A stretch of DNA of 64,000 nucleotides from contig NZ_JAAXLS010000014.1 of assembly GCF_012328925.1 (NCBI RefSeq), positions 103,359 through 167,358 of the forward strand, read 5' to 3'. Positions 24,100 to 33,192 of this stretch are shown piece by piece. Both the position numbers and the translations under genes were made by a program. Under the pieces are notes generated by a model. It saw only the letters and a list, made by a program, of their open reading frames with translations, ran no database searches and was not told the origin of the DNA. The first letter of the stretch is position 1, and each line of letters opens with the position of its first letter. This DNA comes from Amycolatopsis acididurans (GTDB taxonomy: Bacteria > Actinomycetota > Actinomycetes > Mycobacteriales > Pseudonocardiaceae).

Positions 24100-25038
24100 T
24101 CACAGATCGGGCTCGAGCGCCAACCGGCTGAGTCGCTTGGGGGTCGGCCAGCGAACCTGGCTCGCCCAGCCGAGCTTCTCGAAGATCCAGATCAGCCGGG
24201 CCGTGATGTCGATCTGACCGCGCTTGACGCCGTGCCGGGCGCAGGTCGGGTCGGCGTGGTGCAGGTTGTGCCAGGACTCGCCGAAGGAGAAGATCGCCAG
24301 CGGCCAGAAGTTCGCCGCCTTGTCCCGGCTGGCGAACGGGCGCTCGCCGATCATGTGGCAGATCGAGTTCACCGACCACGTGACGTGGTGCAGCAGCGCG
24401 ACGCGGACGAACCCGGCCCAGAACAAGGCGGTCACCCCGCCCCAGACCGACCAGGTCAGCAGGCCGCCGAGGATGCCGGGCAGCAGGAAGGTCAGCGCGA
24501 TCCACAGCGGGAAGAGCCGGTCGACGGTGCGGACGTCGCGGTCGGCGAGCAGGTCCGGGGCGAACCGCTCGGCGTTGGTCACCTCACGCTCGAACAGCCA
24601 GCCCATGTGCGCGTGCCAGAAGCCCTTGGCCAGTGCCTTCGGGCCGGTGCCGAACAGCCACGGCGAGTGCGGGTCGCCCACCCGGTCGGAGAACGCGTGG
24701 TGACGCCGGTGGTCGGCGACCCAGGTGATCGCGGGGCCCTGCGCGGAGAGGTTCCCCGCGATCGCGAGCGCGATCCGCAGCGGCCGCTTCGCCTTGAACG
24801 AGCCGTGCGTGAAGTGCCGGTGGTACCCGGCGGTCACGCCGAGTCCGGACACCACGAAGAAGGCCGCGCCGAGCCCGATGTCCAGCCAGGACAGCCCCCA
24901 TCCCCAGGCGAATGGCACCGCGGCCGTGAGCGCGACCAGCGGCAGCAGAACGAATACTTTGACCAGAATGTGCTCGGGCAGTGAACGGGTACCCGAAATG
25001 ATCGGTTTGGGTTTGCGGACGGGGGTTTCCACAGACAT
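24100..25038 (-). CDS. Acyl-CoA/acyl-lipid delta-9 desaturase
   Basis: A 312-aa integral membrane di-iron desaturase with three histidine boxes: HRHFTH near residue 73, HRRHH near 110 and HNLHH near 250. Four membrane segments surround them (for example [18 protein letters not shown] and [19 protein letters not shown]). It introduces a double bond into saturated fatty acyl chains and probably adjusts membrane fluidity. The neighbouring cold-shock gene is read in the same direction, which fits a temperature response but does not prove it. Confidence 0.92.
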   Translation of the reverse strand: MSVETPVRKPKPIISGTRSLPEHILVKVFVLLPLVALTAAVPFAWGWGLSWLDIGLGAAFFVVSGLGVTAGYHRHFTHGSFKAKRPLRIALAIAGNLSAQGPAITWVADHRRHHAFSDRVGDPHSPWLFGTGPKALAKGFWHAHMGWLFEREVTNAERFAPDLLADRDVRTVDRLFPLWIALTFLLPGILGGLLTWSVWGGVTALFWAGFVRVALLHHVTWSVNSICHMIGERPFASRDKAANFWPLAIFSFGESWHNLHHADPTCARHGVKRGQIDITARLIWIFEKLGWASQVRWPTPKRLSRLALEPDL

Positions 25039-25138
25039 GCGGCGAGACCAGTTTCATATTTTGGGAATTCGCAACGAAATCCCGACGGTACGGGAGCGCT
25101 CGCGCGAAAGCGAGCAGCCCACACACGGATTGTACAGT

Positions 25139-25690
25139 TCAAGTAAGGATCATCTTTTCGGCGAACCACGCCGCGATCGCCGTCGCGACGGCCTCCGGTT
25201 GGTCCTCGGGGGCGTGATGACCTGCGGGACCGCAATGATGCGTCGTCAAGGCGGCGATGTTCGCGGCACACCAGGCGGCCATGTCCTGTCCGATCGACAA
25301 GGTCGGTGACGAGTCGAACGTGAGAAGCAGCTTGGGCACGTCGCCGCTGTTCGCGAGCCACTTGCCGTACCGGGCGACACGCTCGGCGACAATCCGGCGG
25401 TTGCCCGTCCAGCGGCATCGACCGCGCCCATTCGAGGATCGGACGGCGGCTCGCCCGCGTCGGGTAGGGCGCGAGGTAGGTGGCCAGATCGGCTTCGGCG
25501 ACGGGACGCAGCACGCCGCCGGTGAACCGGTAGCCGATGTCCGGCTTGCCGGATCTGCCCATTCCGACGAGATCGGGTGCCAGCAGCCGGACGGGCACGT
25601 CGAGCGCGGCGAGCACCTTGCGCCACAGGTGAGACGAGCCGGGATTGCCGTGCAGGAAGACGACCGAGCGACCCGAGCGACCAGCAGCGC
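25139..25690 (-). pseudogene. Decayed haloalkane dehalogenase-like hydrolase
   Basis: Remnants of one alpha/beta hydrolase can be read on the minus strand in two frames. First VVFLHGNPGSSHLWRKVLAA and APDLVGMGRSGKPDIGYRF (about 25690-25520). Then, directly fused, GGVLRPVAEADLATYL and ILEWARSMPLDG. After a frameshift near 25410 come YGKWLANSGDVPKLLLTFD and GPAGHHAPEDQPEA to the stop at 25139. The intact family has the nucleophile HDWG and cap domain between GYRF and GGVLRP; that block of roughly 120 residues is absent. The N-terminus is also missing, cut off at the MarR gene. It cannot be functional. Confidence 0.75.
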
Positions 25691-26110
25691 GTGGCCGCCC
25701 GGCTGCGACGGCTGCCCACCCGGCTGCTGTCCCTGGCCGCCACGCGCTCCGACCGCCGGGTGCACGAGGAGCTCACCCGCGCCGACGCGCGGAAATGGCA
25801 CTACGCGGCGCTCGCCACGCTTGCCGAGTTCGGTCCCGCGAGCCAGGCGGAGCTGAGCTCACGCACCGGCATCTATCGCAGCGATCTCGTCGCGGTGATC
25901 AACGAACTCGCCGAACGCGGGCTCGTCGAGCGCGCCCCCAACCCCGCCGACCGGCGCCAGAACATCATCACGCTCACCGCGCGTGGCCACGAGCGGCTCG
26001 GGACGCTGGAAGAACTGCTGGCCGGCCTGGAGGACGAACTGCTCGCCCCGCTGAGCACGACCGAACGCGAGCAGCTCACCCGCCTGCTCGCCAAGCTCGT
26101 CTACGGCTAA
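25691..26110 (+). CDS. MarR family transcriptional regulator
   Basis: About 139 aa from GTG 25691 (the frame is open further upstream, where it would overlap the decayed hydrolase). The winged helix is clear: WHYAALATLAEFGPASQAEL, SSRTGIYRSDLVAVINELAE, RGLVERAPNPADRRQNIITL. The N-terminal helix begins close to the junction with the truncated hydrolase, so its native promoter and first residues may have been lost. It ends overlapping by four bases the stop of the opposing TPP enzyme gene. Confidence 0.8.
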   Translation: MAARLRRLPTRLLSLAATRSDRRVHEELTRADARKWHYAALATLAEFGPASQAELSSRTGIYRSDLVAVINELAERGLVERAPNPADRRQNIITLTARGHERLGTLEELLAGLEDELLAPLSTTEREQLTRLLAKLVYG

Positions 26111-27723
26111 CCGGAGCGGCTCGCCCGGAACAGCGTGGACAGCCGGACGTCCGGGTTGACCACGTCGGGATCGGTGCGCACGTCGATCACGCTCGGCCGC
26201 TGGTGCTGCAACGCGCGCTTGACCGTCGGCTCCAGCTGTTCCGGGGACTCGACTGTGTAGCCGACCGCGCCGAACGCACGCGCCCACGACGCGAAGTCCA
26301 CCGTCGGCACCGCCACCCCGGACAGCCGGCCGTGCGTGCGGGCCTGGTGCATCGCGATCTCGCCGTACAGGCCGTTCTGGATCGCGACGACGATCACCGG
26401 CGCCCGGTACCGCACCGCGGTCTCCAACTCCTGGCCGGTCATCATCACACTCGCGTCGCCGACCATCGCCACCACCGTGCGCCTCGGCGCGGCGAGTTTC
26501 GCGGCCACCGCGGCGGGCACGGCGTAGCCCATCGTGCGCGCGGCGGGACCGAGCTGGGTGTGCGGCTCGGTGAAGCACCAGTACCGGTGCACGAACTGCG
26601 CGAAGTTGCTGGAGTCGCAGGTGACGACGGTGTCCTCGGGCACCGCGTTGCGCACGGCGCGCACCACCTCCGCGGGCTGCACGAGCACGCTGCCGCTGGT
26701 GTCGGGCGGGGTCATGAACGTGTGCGTGCCCGCGTTCGCCGCCGAACTGCGGCGTGCCCGCGGTTCGGCGACGTTGGACAGCTCACGCAGGAACGGGCCG
26801 ATTTCCGCCTCGATACGCAGGGTCAGCCCGCGCCGCCGGGACGGCACCGGGCTGGTACCGACGACGACGAGGGTCTGGCTCGACGAGGGGTACCGGTAGT
26901 TCTGCGTGGTCACCTCGTCCAGCCGGGTGCCGATCGCGAGCACGACGTCGGCGCGGTCGAGCGCGTCGAGCTGCTGCTGCGGGATGCCGATGCCGAGGTG
27001 CCCGGCGTAGCGGGGATGGGTCTCCGGGAACGCGTCCTGCCGGCGGAACGCGTTGTAGACGCTCAAGTTCAGCTTGTCGGCCGCCGCGATCAGCTCGTCA
27101 CGCGCCGGCCGGGCGCGGCTGCCCGCGATGACCACCGGATAGCGCGCCTCGGAGAGCAGGGCGGCCACCTCGTCCGCCGAGCGCAGCAACGCGCCCGTGC
27201 GGTTCGGCGGCGGCGCCGTGACGGGCGGCGCGGCGTCGTAGGGCGCGACCCAGAAGTCCATGGGCACGGACAGCACGGCGGGTCCCCGGCGGCCACGCTG
27301 GACCTCGCCGAGCGCCTCCGCGATCAGCGCCGGCACCTCGCTCGCGGTCTCGGCACGCGCGATCCACTTCGTGTACGGCCGGAACAGTCCCAGCTGGTCG
27401 GGACCGTCGCCGCCACCGCCGACGAGGTTCAGCGACGGTGGATCGGCGATCACCACCAGCAGCGGGATCTCGTCCTCGTACGCGCTGTGCACCCCGGCGA
27501 CCAGGTTCATCACCGCGGGCCCGAGATGGCCGAGCAGCAGAGCGGGCACGTCACGCAGCTTGCCCTCGGCCTCGGCCATGAACGCCGAAGCCAGCTCGTG
27601 CCGTGCGTGGACGAGCGTCATCTGCGGGTCGCCCTGGATGGCGTCGAAGAGTTCGAGGAAGGAGTCGCCGGGCACGGTATACGCGCGCCGCACCCCTGCC
27701 TGAACCAAAACCCGGACCGCCAT
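26107..27723 (-). CDS. Thiamine diphosphate-dependent enzyme (acetolactate synthase-like)
   Basis: A 538-aa three-domain TPP enzyme. The N-terminal PYR domain has ARHELASAF with the probable catalytic Glu near residue 42. A central domain has ADVVLAIGTRLDEV. The C-terminal PP domain has GDASVMMTGQELETAVRYRA then IQNGLYGE, the cofactor motif with GDA in place of the usual GDG. It should decarboxylate or ligate a 2-oxo acid; the substrate is unknown and it is a stand-alone gene, not part of ilvBN. The start is ATG 27723; an ATG 40 bases further out is out of frame. Confidence 0.8.
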   Translation of the reverse strand: MAVRVLVQAGVRRAYTVPGDSFLELFDAIQGDPQMTLVHARHELASAFMAEAEGKLRDVPALLLGHLGPAVMNLVAGVHSAYEDEIPLLVVIADPPSLNLVGGGGDGPDQLGLFRPYTKWIARAETASEVPALIAEALGEVQRGRRGPAVLSVPMDFWVAPYDAAPPVTAPPPNRTGALLRSADEVAALLSEARYPVVIAGSRARPARDELIAAADKLNLSVYNAFRRQDAFPETHPRYAGHLGIGIPQQQLDALDRADVVLAIGTRLDEVTTQNYRYPSSSQTLVVVGTSPVPSRRRGLTLRIEAEIGPFLRELSNVAEPRARRSSAANAGTHTFMTPPDTSGSVLVQPAEVVRAVRNAVPEDTVVTCDSSNFAQFVHRYWCFTEPHTQLGPAARTMGYAVPAAVAAKLAAPRRTVVAMVGDASVMMTGQELETAVRYRAPVIVVAIQNGLYGEIAMHQARTHGRLSGVAVPTVDFASWARAFGAVGYTVESPEQLEPTVKRALQHQRPSVIDVRTDPDVVNPDVRLSTLFRASRSG

Positions 27724-27864
27724 GCGCGCAACGGTCCCCGCGTGCTGATACGTGATGGGTCATAGGTAATCAGCGTTCAATAGTCCGGTCAAGTGACATC
27801 GTGGTATCGACCGTGGCAAGCGATCATCTCTGAGTAGAGCGCCGAACCCCCTAAGCTCGGAAGA

Positions 27865-29136
27865 GTGCCGAACGAAACCGTGTTCACTTACGGGGCGCCC
27901 GCCCTCAAATATGGCAACGGCGCCAGCGAGGAAATCGGGTACGACCTCAAGCAGACCGGTGCGAACCGGGTTCTGGTGCTCACCGATCCGGGGATAGCCG
28001 CCACGGGCTGGCCACAACGGATAGTCACCGGTCTCGAGTCCTACGGACTGCACGCGGAGGTCTTCGACGGCGTCCACGTCGAACCGACCGACGTCAGCAT
28101 GAGCAAGGCCGTCGAGTACGCGCGCGGCACCGGCCCGTGGGACGCGTTCGTCGCGGTCGGCGGCGGGTCCACCATCGACACCGCGAAGGCCGTCAACCTG
28201 TTGACCAGCAACGACGGCGAGCTGATGGACTACATCAACCCGCCGGTCGGCGGCGGCAGGGCACCGAGCGCCCCGCTCAAACCACTGGTCGCCGTGCCGA
28301 CCACGACCGGCACCGGTTCCGAGAGCACCACGGTGTGCGTGCTGGACGTGCTGTCGCTGCGCGTCAAGACCGGCATCAGCCACCTCAAGCTGCGGCCGAC
28401 GCTCGCCGTGGTCGATCCGCAGCTGACCATCACGCAGCCGGCCGGGGTGACCGCCGCGAGCGGCATGGACATCCTCTGTCACGCCGCGGAGAGCTACACG
28501 GCCAAGGAGTACACGCAGTTCGAGCGCAAGAAGCCCGAGCAGCGCGTGCCCTACTGCGGGGCGAACCCGGTCGCCGACATGTTCGCCGAGCGTGCGCTGA
28601 CGCTGCTGCGGGACGCGCTGCCCGCGGCCGTCGCGAACGGGGACGATCTGCGGGCGCGCGAGAACCTCTCGCTCGCGGCCACGTTCGCCGGGATGGGCTT
28701 CGGCAACGCGGGTGTGCACATTCCGCATGCCAACGCCTATCCGATCGCGGGCCAGGTCCGTGACTTCGTGCCGGACGGCTACCCGCCGGAGGAACCGCTT
28801 GTGCCGCACGGAATGGCGGTGTCGCTGACCGCGCCCGAGGCGTTCCGGTTCACCTTCGAGGCCGCACCGGAGCGGCACCTGCGGGTCGCGCGACTGCTCG
28901 GGCCCGACGTCGAGCGGCCGAACGACGACGCCGACTACCTGCCGACGGTGCTGCGTTCGCTGATGTCGCGGATCGGGATCCCGAACGGGATCGGGGCCGT
29001 CGGCTACAGCGAGTCCGACGTGGACAGTCTGGTCGAAGGCACGGTCAAGCAGCAGCGGCTGCTGGCGACGGCACCGCGTGCGACCACCGAGGACGACCTG
29101 GCGGGCATCTTCCGGCGGTCTGTGAGCCTGTGGTGA
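27865..29136 (+). CDS. Iron-containing alcohol dehydrogenase, hydroxyacid-oxoacid transhydrogenase type
   Basis: A 423-aa class III (iron) dehydrogenase from GTG 27865. It has the nucleotide motif AVGGGSTIDTAKAV near residue 95, VPTTTGTGSES near 148, and metal ligands in DILCHAAESYT, GVHIPHANAYPI and VPHGMAVSL. The length and the NPVADMFAERAL region resemble ADHFE1-type transhydrogenases, which transfer hydride between a hydroxyacid such as 4-hydroxybutyrate and 2-oxoglutarate. It is followed with a four-base overlap by a thioesterase gene. Confidence 0.85.
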   Translation: MPNETVFTYGAPALKYGNGASEEIGYDLKQTGANRVLVLTDPGIAATGWPQRIVTGLESYGLHAEVFDGVHVEPTDVSMSKAVEYARGTGPWDAFVAVGGGSTIDTAKAVNLLTSNDGELMDYINPPVGGGRAPSAPLKPLVAVPTTTGTGSESTTVCVLDVLSLRVKTGISHLKLRPTLAVVDPQLTITQPAGVTAASGMDILCHAAESYTAKEYTQFERKKPEQRVPYCGANPVADMFAERALTLLRDALPAAVANGDDLRARENLSLAATFAGMGFGNAGVHIPHANAYPIAGQVRDFVPDGYPPEEPLVPHGMAVSLTAPEAFRFTFEAAPERHLRVARLLGPDVERPNDDADYLPTVLRSLMSRIGIPNGIGAVGYSESDVDSLVEGTVKQQRLLATAPRATTEDDLAGIFRRSVSLW

Positions 29137-29561
29137 GCCGATATCAGCACTGGCAGCAGGTCCCGACCCGCTGGAAGGACAACGACGTCTACGGGCACGT
29201 CAACAACGTCGTGCACTACGCGCTGATGGACACGGTGATCAACACGTGGCTCATCGAGCGGGGCGGGCTCGACATCGAGAAGAGCCCGGTGATCGGCTTG
29301 TGCGTGGAGTCGCACTGCAATTACCACGGCTCGGTGTCGTTCCCGGACGTCCTGTCCGTGGGCCTGCGCGTCGCCCACCTCGGCAATTCGAGCGTGCGGT
29401 ACGAGATCGGCATCCACCACGAGGGCCGGGTCATCGCCGAGGGGCATTTCGTGCACGTCTTCGTGGACCGGTCGACGCGGCGGCCGGTGCGCGTGGACGG
29501 TCAGCTGCGAGCCTGCCTGGAGGCGCTCAAACCGCCACCGGATCCGTCCACGCCCGCATGA
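29133..29561 (+). CDS. Acyl-CoA thioesterase (4HBT hotdog)
   Basis: A 142-aa hotdog thioesterase with the 4-hydroxybenzoyl-CoA thioesterase signature near the N-terminus (TRWKDNDVYGHVNNVVHYAL, the active-site Asp/His region). GTG 29133 overlaps the preceding stop as GTGA. Coupling to a hydroxyacid transhydrogenase suggests release or supply of a hydroxyacid from its CoA ester. Its 3' end overlaps the end of the opposing ABC gene by 35 bp. Confidence 0.85.
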   Translation: MSRYQHWQQVPTRWKDNDVYGHVNNVVHYALMDTVINTWLIERGGLDIEKSPVIGLCVESHCNYHGSVSFPDVLSVGLRVAHLGNSSVRYEIGIHHEGRVIAEGHFVHVFVDRSTRRPVRVDGQLRACLEALKPPPDPSTPA

Positions 29562-31215
29562 GCGCGGCGTAGCGGGGCGAGCTGTTCAGCAGCTCCTCGT
29601 GGCTGCCGAGCAGGGTCTCCCGGCCGTCCATGACCAGCACCCGCTTCGCCCGAACCGCCGAGGAAAGCCGGTGCGCGATGACGATCAGGATGCCGTCGCG
29701 TTCGGTGAAGGCGCGTTCCGCGCGTGCTTCGGCGGCGGGATCGAGGTTCGAGGTCGCCTCGTCGAGGATCACCACCAGTGCCGGGCTCGCGTACACCCGC
29801 GCGAGCCCGAGCAACTGCGCCTCGCCCGCGGACAGGTCGGTGACTCCGCCATAGAGCCCGCCGAGGCGCGCGACGACCTCGTCCGCGTGCACGGCGCGCA
29901 CGGCCTCCAGCAATTGCTCGTCGGTGGCGCGCGGCGCGAACAACGCCAGGTTCTCCCGCACCGTGCCCGCGAACAGGTAGGTCTCCTGCGGCACCAGCGC
30001 GACCAGCTTGTGCAGCAACGACGGCCGCACCTCGCGCACCGGCACCCCGCCGAGCAGCACGAGTCCGGCCTGCGGCGCGACCATGCCGGTCAGCAATGCG
30101 GCCAATGTCGATTTGCCGATTCCACTCGGGCCGACGACCGCGAGATGATCGCCGGCGCGCAGCCGCAGGTCGAGATCGCGCACGATCGGTTCGGCATGCC
30201 GTCCCCAGCCGAAGGTCAGCCCGCGCGCCTCGACCGTCTCGTCCCTCGGGGTGCCGGTGCCCGCGCGTTCCGGCGGGATGACCGTGACCTCCTCGATCCG
30301 GCGCAGCGCCACCATCAGCCGGAGGATGACGGTGCTCGAAGTCGCGGCGAGCCCCTGCAGCGCGGGCTGGAGACTCGTCGAGAGGTAGACGAGGGAGCCC
30401 AGCGCGGCACCGGCCGTCAGCCTGCCGGCGGCGACCATGCCCGGCGCGACGAGCAGCACCAGGACCAGCGGCACCAGCCCGCCGAGCGCGATCACCAGCG
30501 TGCGCAAGCCGGTCGCGTTCGCCATCCGGGTCGCCGCCTTCGCCTGCCGGTCGATCACGTCGTGCAGTTCGAGCGCCGCGACCGACTCGCCGCCGCTGGC
30601 CACCACGTCGCGCATGCCGACGAGCACCGTCCCGGCCACCTCCGCGGTGCCCTCGTCGGCCATCGTGACGGCACGCTGCCGCCGGGTCAGCGTCGGCAGC
30701 AGGCACGCGAACAGCACGAGCGCGAGCACGACCGGGATCGCGACCAGCCATGCCAGCTCCCCGGCGATGGTGAGCAGCCCGATCAGCGCGGCACCCGTGG
30801 TCACGAGCATGCCCCGCGCCTGCACCAGCAGTCCGGCGGTGGCGTCGCGGACCACCTCGACGTGTTGGGTGATGCGCGCGACCGCGCTCGCGTCCGGCTG
30901 GTTGCGCGGCGGCGACGGATCGTGCAACACCCCGCGCACGACGGCGGTGACCAGCGCGTCGCGCACGGGTTCGACGAGCGTGCCGAGCTGCCGCCAGACG
31001 AGCCGGGTGCCGAACGCGCCGATGAGCGCGACCACGCCGAACACCAGCAGCCACAGCACACCGGTGTAGGGGTCGCGCGCCGCGAAACCGCGGTCCACCG
31101 ACTGCTGCACGAGCCTGCCGGACACGAACGCGGGCAGCCCCTCGGCGATGGAGCACGCGGCCAGCGCGAGCGCGCCACGCCACTGCGCGGCCAGTGTGGT
31201 CCGGTAGAGCCTCAT
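29527..31215 (-). CDS. Lanthipeptide-locus ABC transporter (membrane plus ATPase), second gene
   Basis: A 562-aa fused half-transporter. Six membrane segments lie in about residues 15-290 (for example LWLLVFGVVALIGAFGTRLV), followed by an ATPase domain with Walker A GPSGIGKST near 370, LSAGEAQLLGLARV as the signature, and VVILDEATSNLD as Walker B. ATG 31215 overlaps the upstream transporter stop as ATGA. With its partner it corresponds to RamA/RamB-type exporters of class III lanthipeptide clusters. Confidence 0.88.
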   Translation of the reverse strand: MRLYRTTLAAQWRGALALAACSIAEGLPAFVSGRLVQQSVDRGFAARDPYTGVLWLLVFGVVALIGAFGTRLVWRQLGTLVEPVRDALVTAVVRGVLHDPSPPRNQPDASAVARITQHVEVVRDATAGLLVQARGMLVTTGAALIGLLTIAGELAWLVAIPVVLALVLFACLLPTLTRRQRAVTMADEGTAEVAGTVLVGMRDVVASGGESVAALELHDVIDRQAKAATRMANATGLRTLVIALGGLVPLVLVLLVAPGMVAAGRLTAGAALGSLVYLSTSLQPALQGLAATSSTVILRLMVALRRIEEVTVIPPERAGTGTPRDETVEARGLTFGWGRHAEPIVRDLDLRLRAGDHLAVVGPSGIGKSTLAALLTGMVAPQAGLVLLGGVPVREVRPSLLHKLVALVPQETYLFAGTVRENLALFAPRATDEQLLEAVRAVHADEVVARLGGLYGGVTDLSAGEAQLLGLARVYASPALVVILDEATSNLDPAAEARAERAFTERDGILIVIAHRLSSAVRAKRVLVMDGRETLLGSHEELLNSSPRYAALMRAWTDPVAV

Positions 31216-32819
31216 TCGAACACCGCCCGGTACCCGGGGTTGCCCCACAGCCGCTCGTGCGGCGCCATCGCGCGGATGCGGCCTTTTTCCATCCACAGCA
31301 CGAGATCCGCCCGCGCGGCGGTCGCCGGGCGGTGGGTGACCATGATCCGGGTGCAGCCGAGCCCGGTGATGGCATCGTCCACAAAGGACTCGGTGACGGT
31401 GTCCAGGCTCGCGGTGGCGTCGTCGAGGATCAGCACCCTCGGCTGCCGCACGAGCGCGCGGGCAAGGCCGATGCGCTGCGCTTCCCCGCCGGACAACGGG
31501 GTTTCGGTCAGCGGAGTGTCGTAGCCGCCGGGCAGTCGCACGATGAGGTCGTGCACCTGCGCGGCACGGCACGCCTCGCGTACCGCGGTGCGGCCGGACC
31601 AGGTGCCGTAGCCGACCGCGTCGGCCACCGTGGCGCCGATGAGCGCGGGCCGTTCGAACGCGTAGGAGATCAGCGTGCGCAGTTCCTCCGGCCGGATGCG
31701 CTCGAGGGGCATGCCGTCGAGCCGGACGTGGGCCGGGACGAGGCCGCCGAGCTGGGCGACCAAAGTGGACTTTCCGGAACCCGAACGGCCGACCACGGCG
31801 ACGAAGGTGCCACCCGGGATCGTGATGTCCTCGGTGGCGATCGTGCCCGTGCCCAGCGGGCCCAGCAGCTTTCCCGCCGGTGACACGGGTTCGGCGAGCA
31901 CTTCGGCGATGCGATGCGCGCACGAGCGCGCTCTGGTCAGCATGGTCAGCAGCGGGATCTGGCGGACCAGGCTCATGCCGAGCGCGACGTAGCCGAGCGC
32001 GGCGAGCATCTCGCCGATCGTGAGCCGTCCGTTGTAGACGGCGAGACCGGCCGCGATCAGCACGATCAGTTCGACCGCGGGCAACAGCAGCGCGGCGCGC
32101 CACACCATGCGGGCCTGCGTGCGCCACATTCCGGCACCCGCGGCGGCCAGGTCGGGCAGCGGGCGCAGGACGCGTCCGGCCTCGCGGTCGGCGGTGCCGG
32201 ACGCGGCGATGGTGCGCCGGCCGTGCATCGCGTCGAGCAGCCGGGCGGACAGTTCGCCGGAGACCTCCTGGTAGGTGAGGATGTCGTCGGCGGTGTGGCG
32301 AAGATGCGAGCGGGCGATGAACATCGCGACCGGAACACCGGCGACGAACACGAGCGCGAGCCGCAGGTCCAGCAGCGCGAGCAGGGTCACCGCCCCGGCG
32401 CTGACCACGACCGACGAGCCCAGCTGCACGAGGATCGAGGTGAGGGCGCCCGCGCTGTGGCAGTCACCGGTGAGGCGGCTGAGCGCGTCGCCCTCGCTGA
32501 AGCGGGAGCGCAGGCCGAGCGCGAGCAGGCGGTCGGCGAGCGTGCGGCGTAGCCAGGCGGTGGCGCTGCTGGTCGCGCGGACGGTGAGGATGCCGCCGAT
32601 GACCTCGGCGAGGACTTCGGCGAGCCCGAGCGCGAGCACCCACGACACGTGCGGCCGGCTGAGCCGTCCGGAGATCGCCGAGTCGACGGCGGCGGCGAGC
32701 GCGCCGGGCAGTAGCAGTCCCGCCCCGGCCGCGAGCACCGTGATCAGCACGATGAGCACCGTTCGGCCGCGGTTGAGACGCGCGACCTCGGACAGCAGCC
32801 CGTCGCCTGCGCGGCTCAC
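31212..32819 (-). CDS. Lanthipeptide-locus ABC transporter (membrane plus ATPase), first gene
   Basis: A 535-aa half-transporter with N-terminal membrane domain (VLIVLITVLAAGAGLLLPGA and further helices), Walker A GRSGSGKST near residue 340, LSGGEAQRIGLARAL and VLILDDATASLD. GTG 32819 is chosen because it overlaps the stop of a 34-codon frame with a good ribosome site (GTGA). The longer open frame back to 32993 has no suitable start codon after the hairpin at 32981-33011. It should form a heterodimeric exporter with the next gene. Confidence 0.8.
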   Translation of the reverse strand: MSRAGDGLLSEVARLNRGRTVLIVLITVLAAGAGLLLPGALAAAVDSAISGRLSRPHVSWVLALGLAEVLAEVIGGILTVRATSSATAWLRRTLADRLLALGLRSRFSEGDALSRLTGDCHSAGALTSILVQLGSSVVVSAGAVTLLALLDLRLALVFVAGVPVAMFIARSHLRHTADDILTYQEVSGELSARLLDAMHGRRTIAASGTADREAGRVLRPLPDLAAAGAGMWRTQARMVWRAALLLPAVELIVLIAAGLAVYNGRLTIGEMLAALGYVALGMSLVRQIPLLTMLTRARSCAHRIAEVLAEPVSPAGKLLGPLGTGTIATEDITIPGGTFVAVVGRSGSGKSTLVAQLGGLVPAHVRLDGMPLERIRPEELRTLISYAFERPALIGATVADAVGYGTWSGRTAVREACRAAQVHDLIVRLPGGYDTPLTETPLSGGEAQRIGLARALVRQPRVLILDDATASLDTVTESFVDDAITGLGCTRIMVTHRPATAARADLVLWMEKGRIRAMAPHERLWGNPGYRAVFE

Positions 32820-32920
32820 CGCGGCCACCCCACGGCCGTCGCGCCCCCTCGGCGCGACGGTTCGCGGTGTCTCGGTCGCGGCGCCGGTCGGGTGGACAAC
32901 CGATCGCGGCCGCGGCTCAT
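32816..32920 (-). CDS. Short coupled leader ORF before the ABC genes
   Basis: ATG 32920 has GGAAAGGA about eight bases upstream. The 34-aa product is highly basic (MSRGRDRLSTRPAPRPRHRE...). Its stop TGA overlaps GTG 32819 of the transporter gene, so its translation could deliver ribosomes to the transporter. It may be only a translational coupling device; alternatively a frameshift separates it from the transporter N-terminus. Confidence 0.35.
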   Translation of the reverse strand: MSRGRDRLSTRPAPRPRHREPSRRGGATAVGWPR

Positions 32921-32980
32921 CGCGTTCGTCCTTTCCGTATCTCGCGGGGTTCCGCACCCGACCGGTGCGAGAATGGGCGC

Positions 32981-33011
32981 GGGAGCGGCGCACTTGGCCT
33001 GCGCCGCTCCC
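32981..33011 (-). terminator. Hairpin attenuator after the lanthipeptide precursor gene
   Basis: A perfect 12-bp stem (GGGAGCGGCGCA / TGCGCCGCTCCC) with loop CTTGGCC lies 15 bases downstream of the precursor stop and upstream of the ABC genes. It probably reduces read-through so that the precursor is made in excess. Confidence 0.7.
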
Positions 33012-33026
33012 GCCTCCGGGCAGATG

Positions 33027-33173
33027 TCAGTAACAGCCGAGCAGGCTCAACGTGCTGTGCGCGCATGCCGCCAGCAGGCTCAGGTTGCTGATCGGGCAGC
33101 CATGGCCGTGACCACCGTGGCCCTCCATCGCTTCCGGCGCCTCCATGGCCTGCAGGTCGAGAACCAGATCCAT
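33027..33173 (-). CDS. Class III lanthipeptide precursor peptide
   Basis: A 48-aa peptide. The leader starts MDLVLDLQAMEAPEAME, matching the LxLQ-type recognition helix of class III leaders. A histidine/glycine run GHGGHGHG follows. The core contains two labionin-type motifs, SNLSLLAAC (S-x2-S-x4-C) and STLSLLGC (S-x2-S-x3-C), close to the SapB pattern. Ser residues would be dehydrated and joined to Cys by the LanKC encoded just upstream. ATG 33173 is preceded by AAAGG. The expected product is an exported amphiphilic lanthipeptide, possibly a morphogen-like surfactant. The His run is not something I recall from known precursors. Confidence 0.88.
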   Translation of the reverse strand: MDLVLDLQAMEAPEAMEGHGGHGHGCPISNLSLLAACAHSTLSLLGCY

Positions 33174-33192
33174 CTCTCTTACCTTTCTTCTT

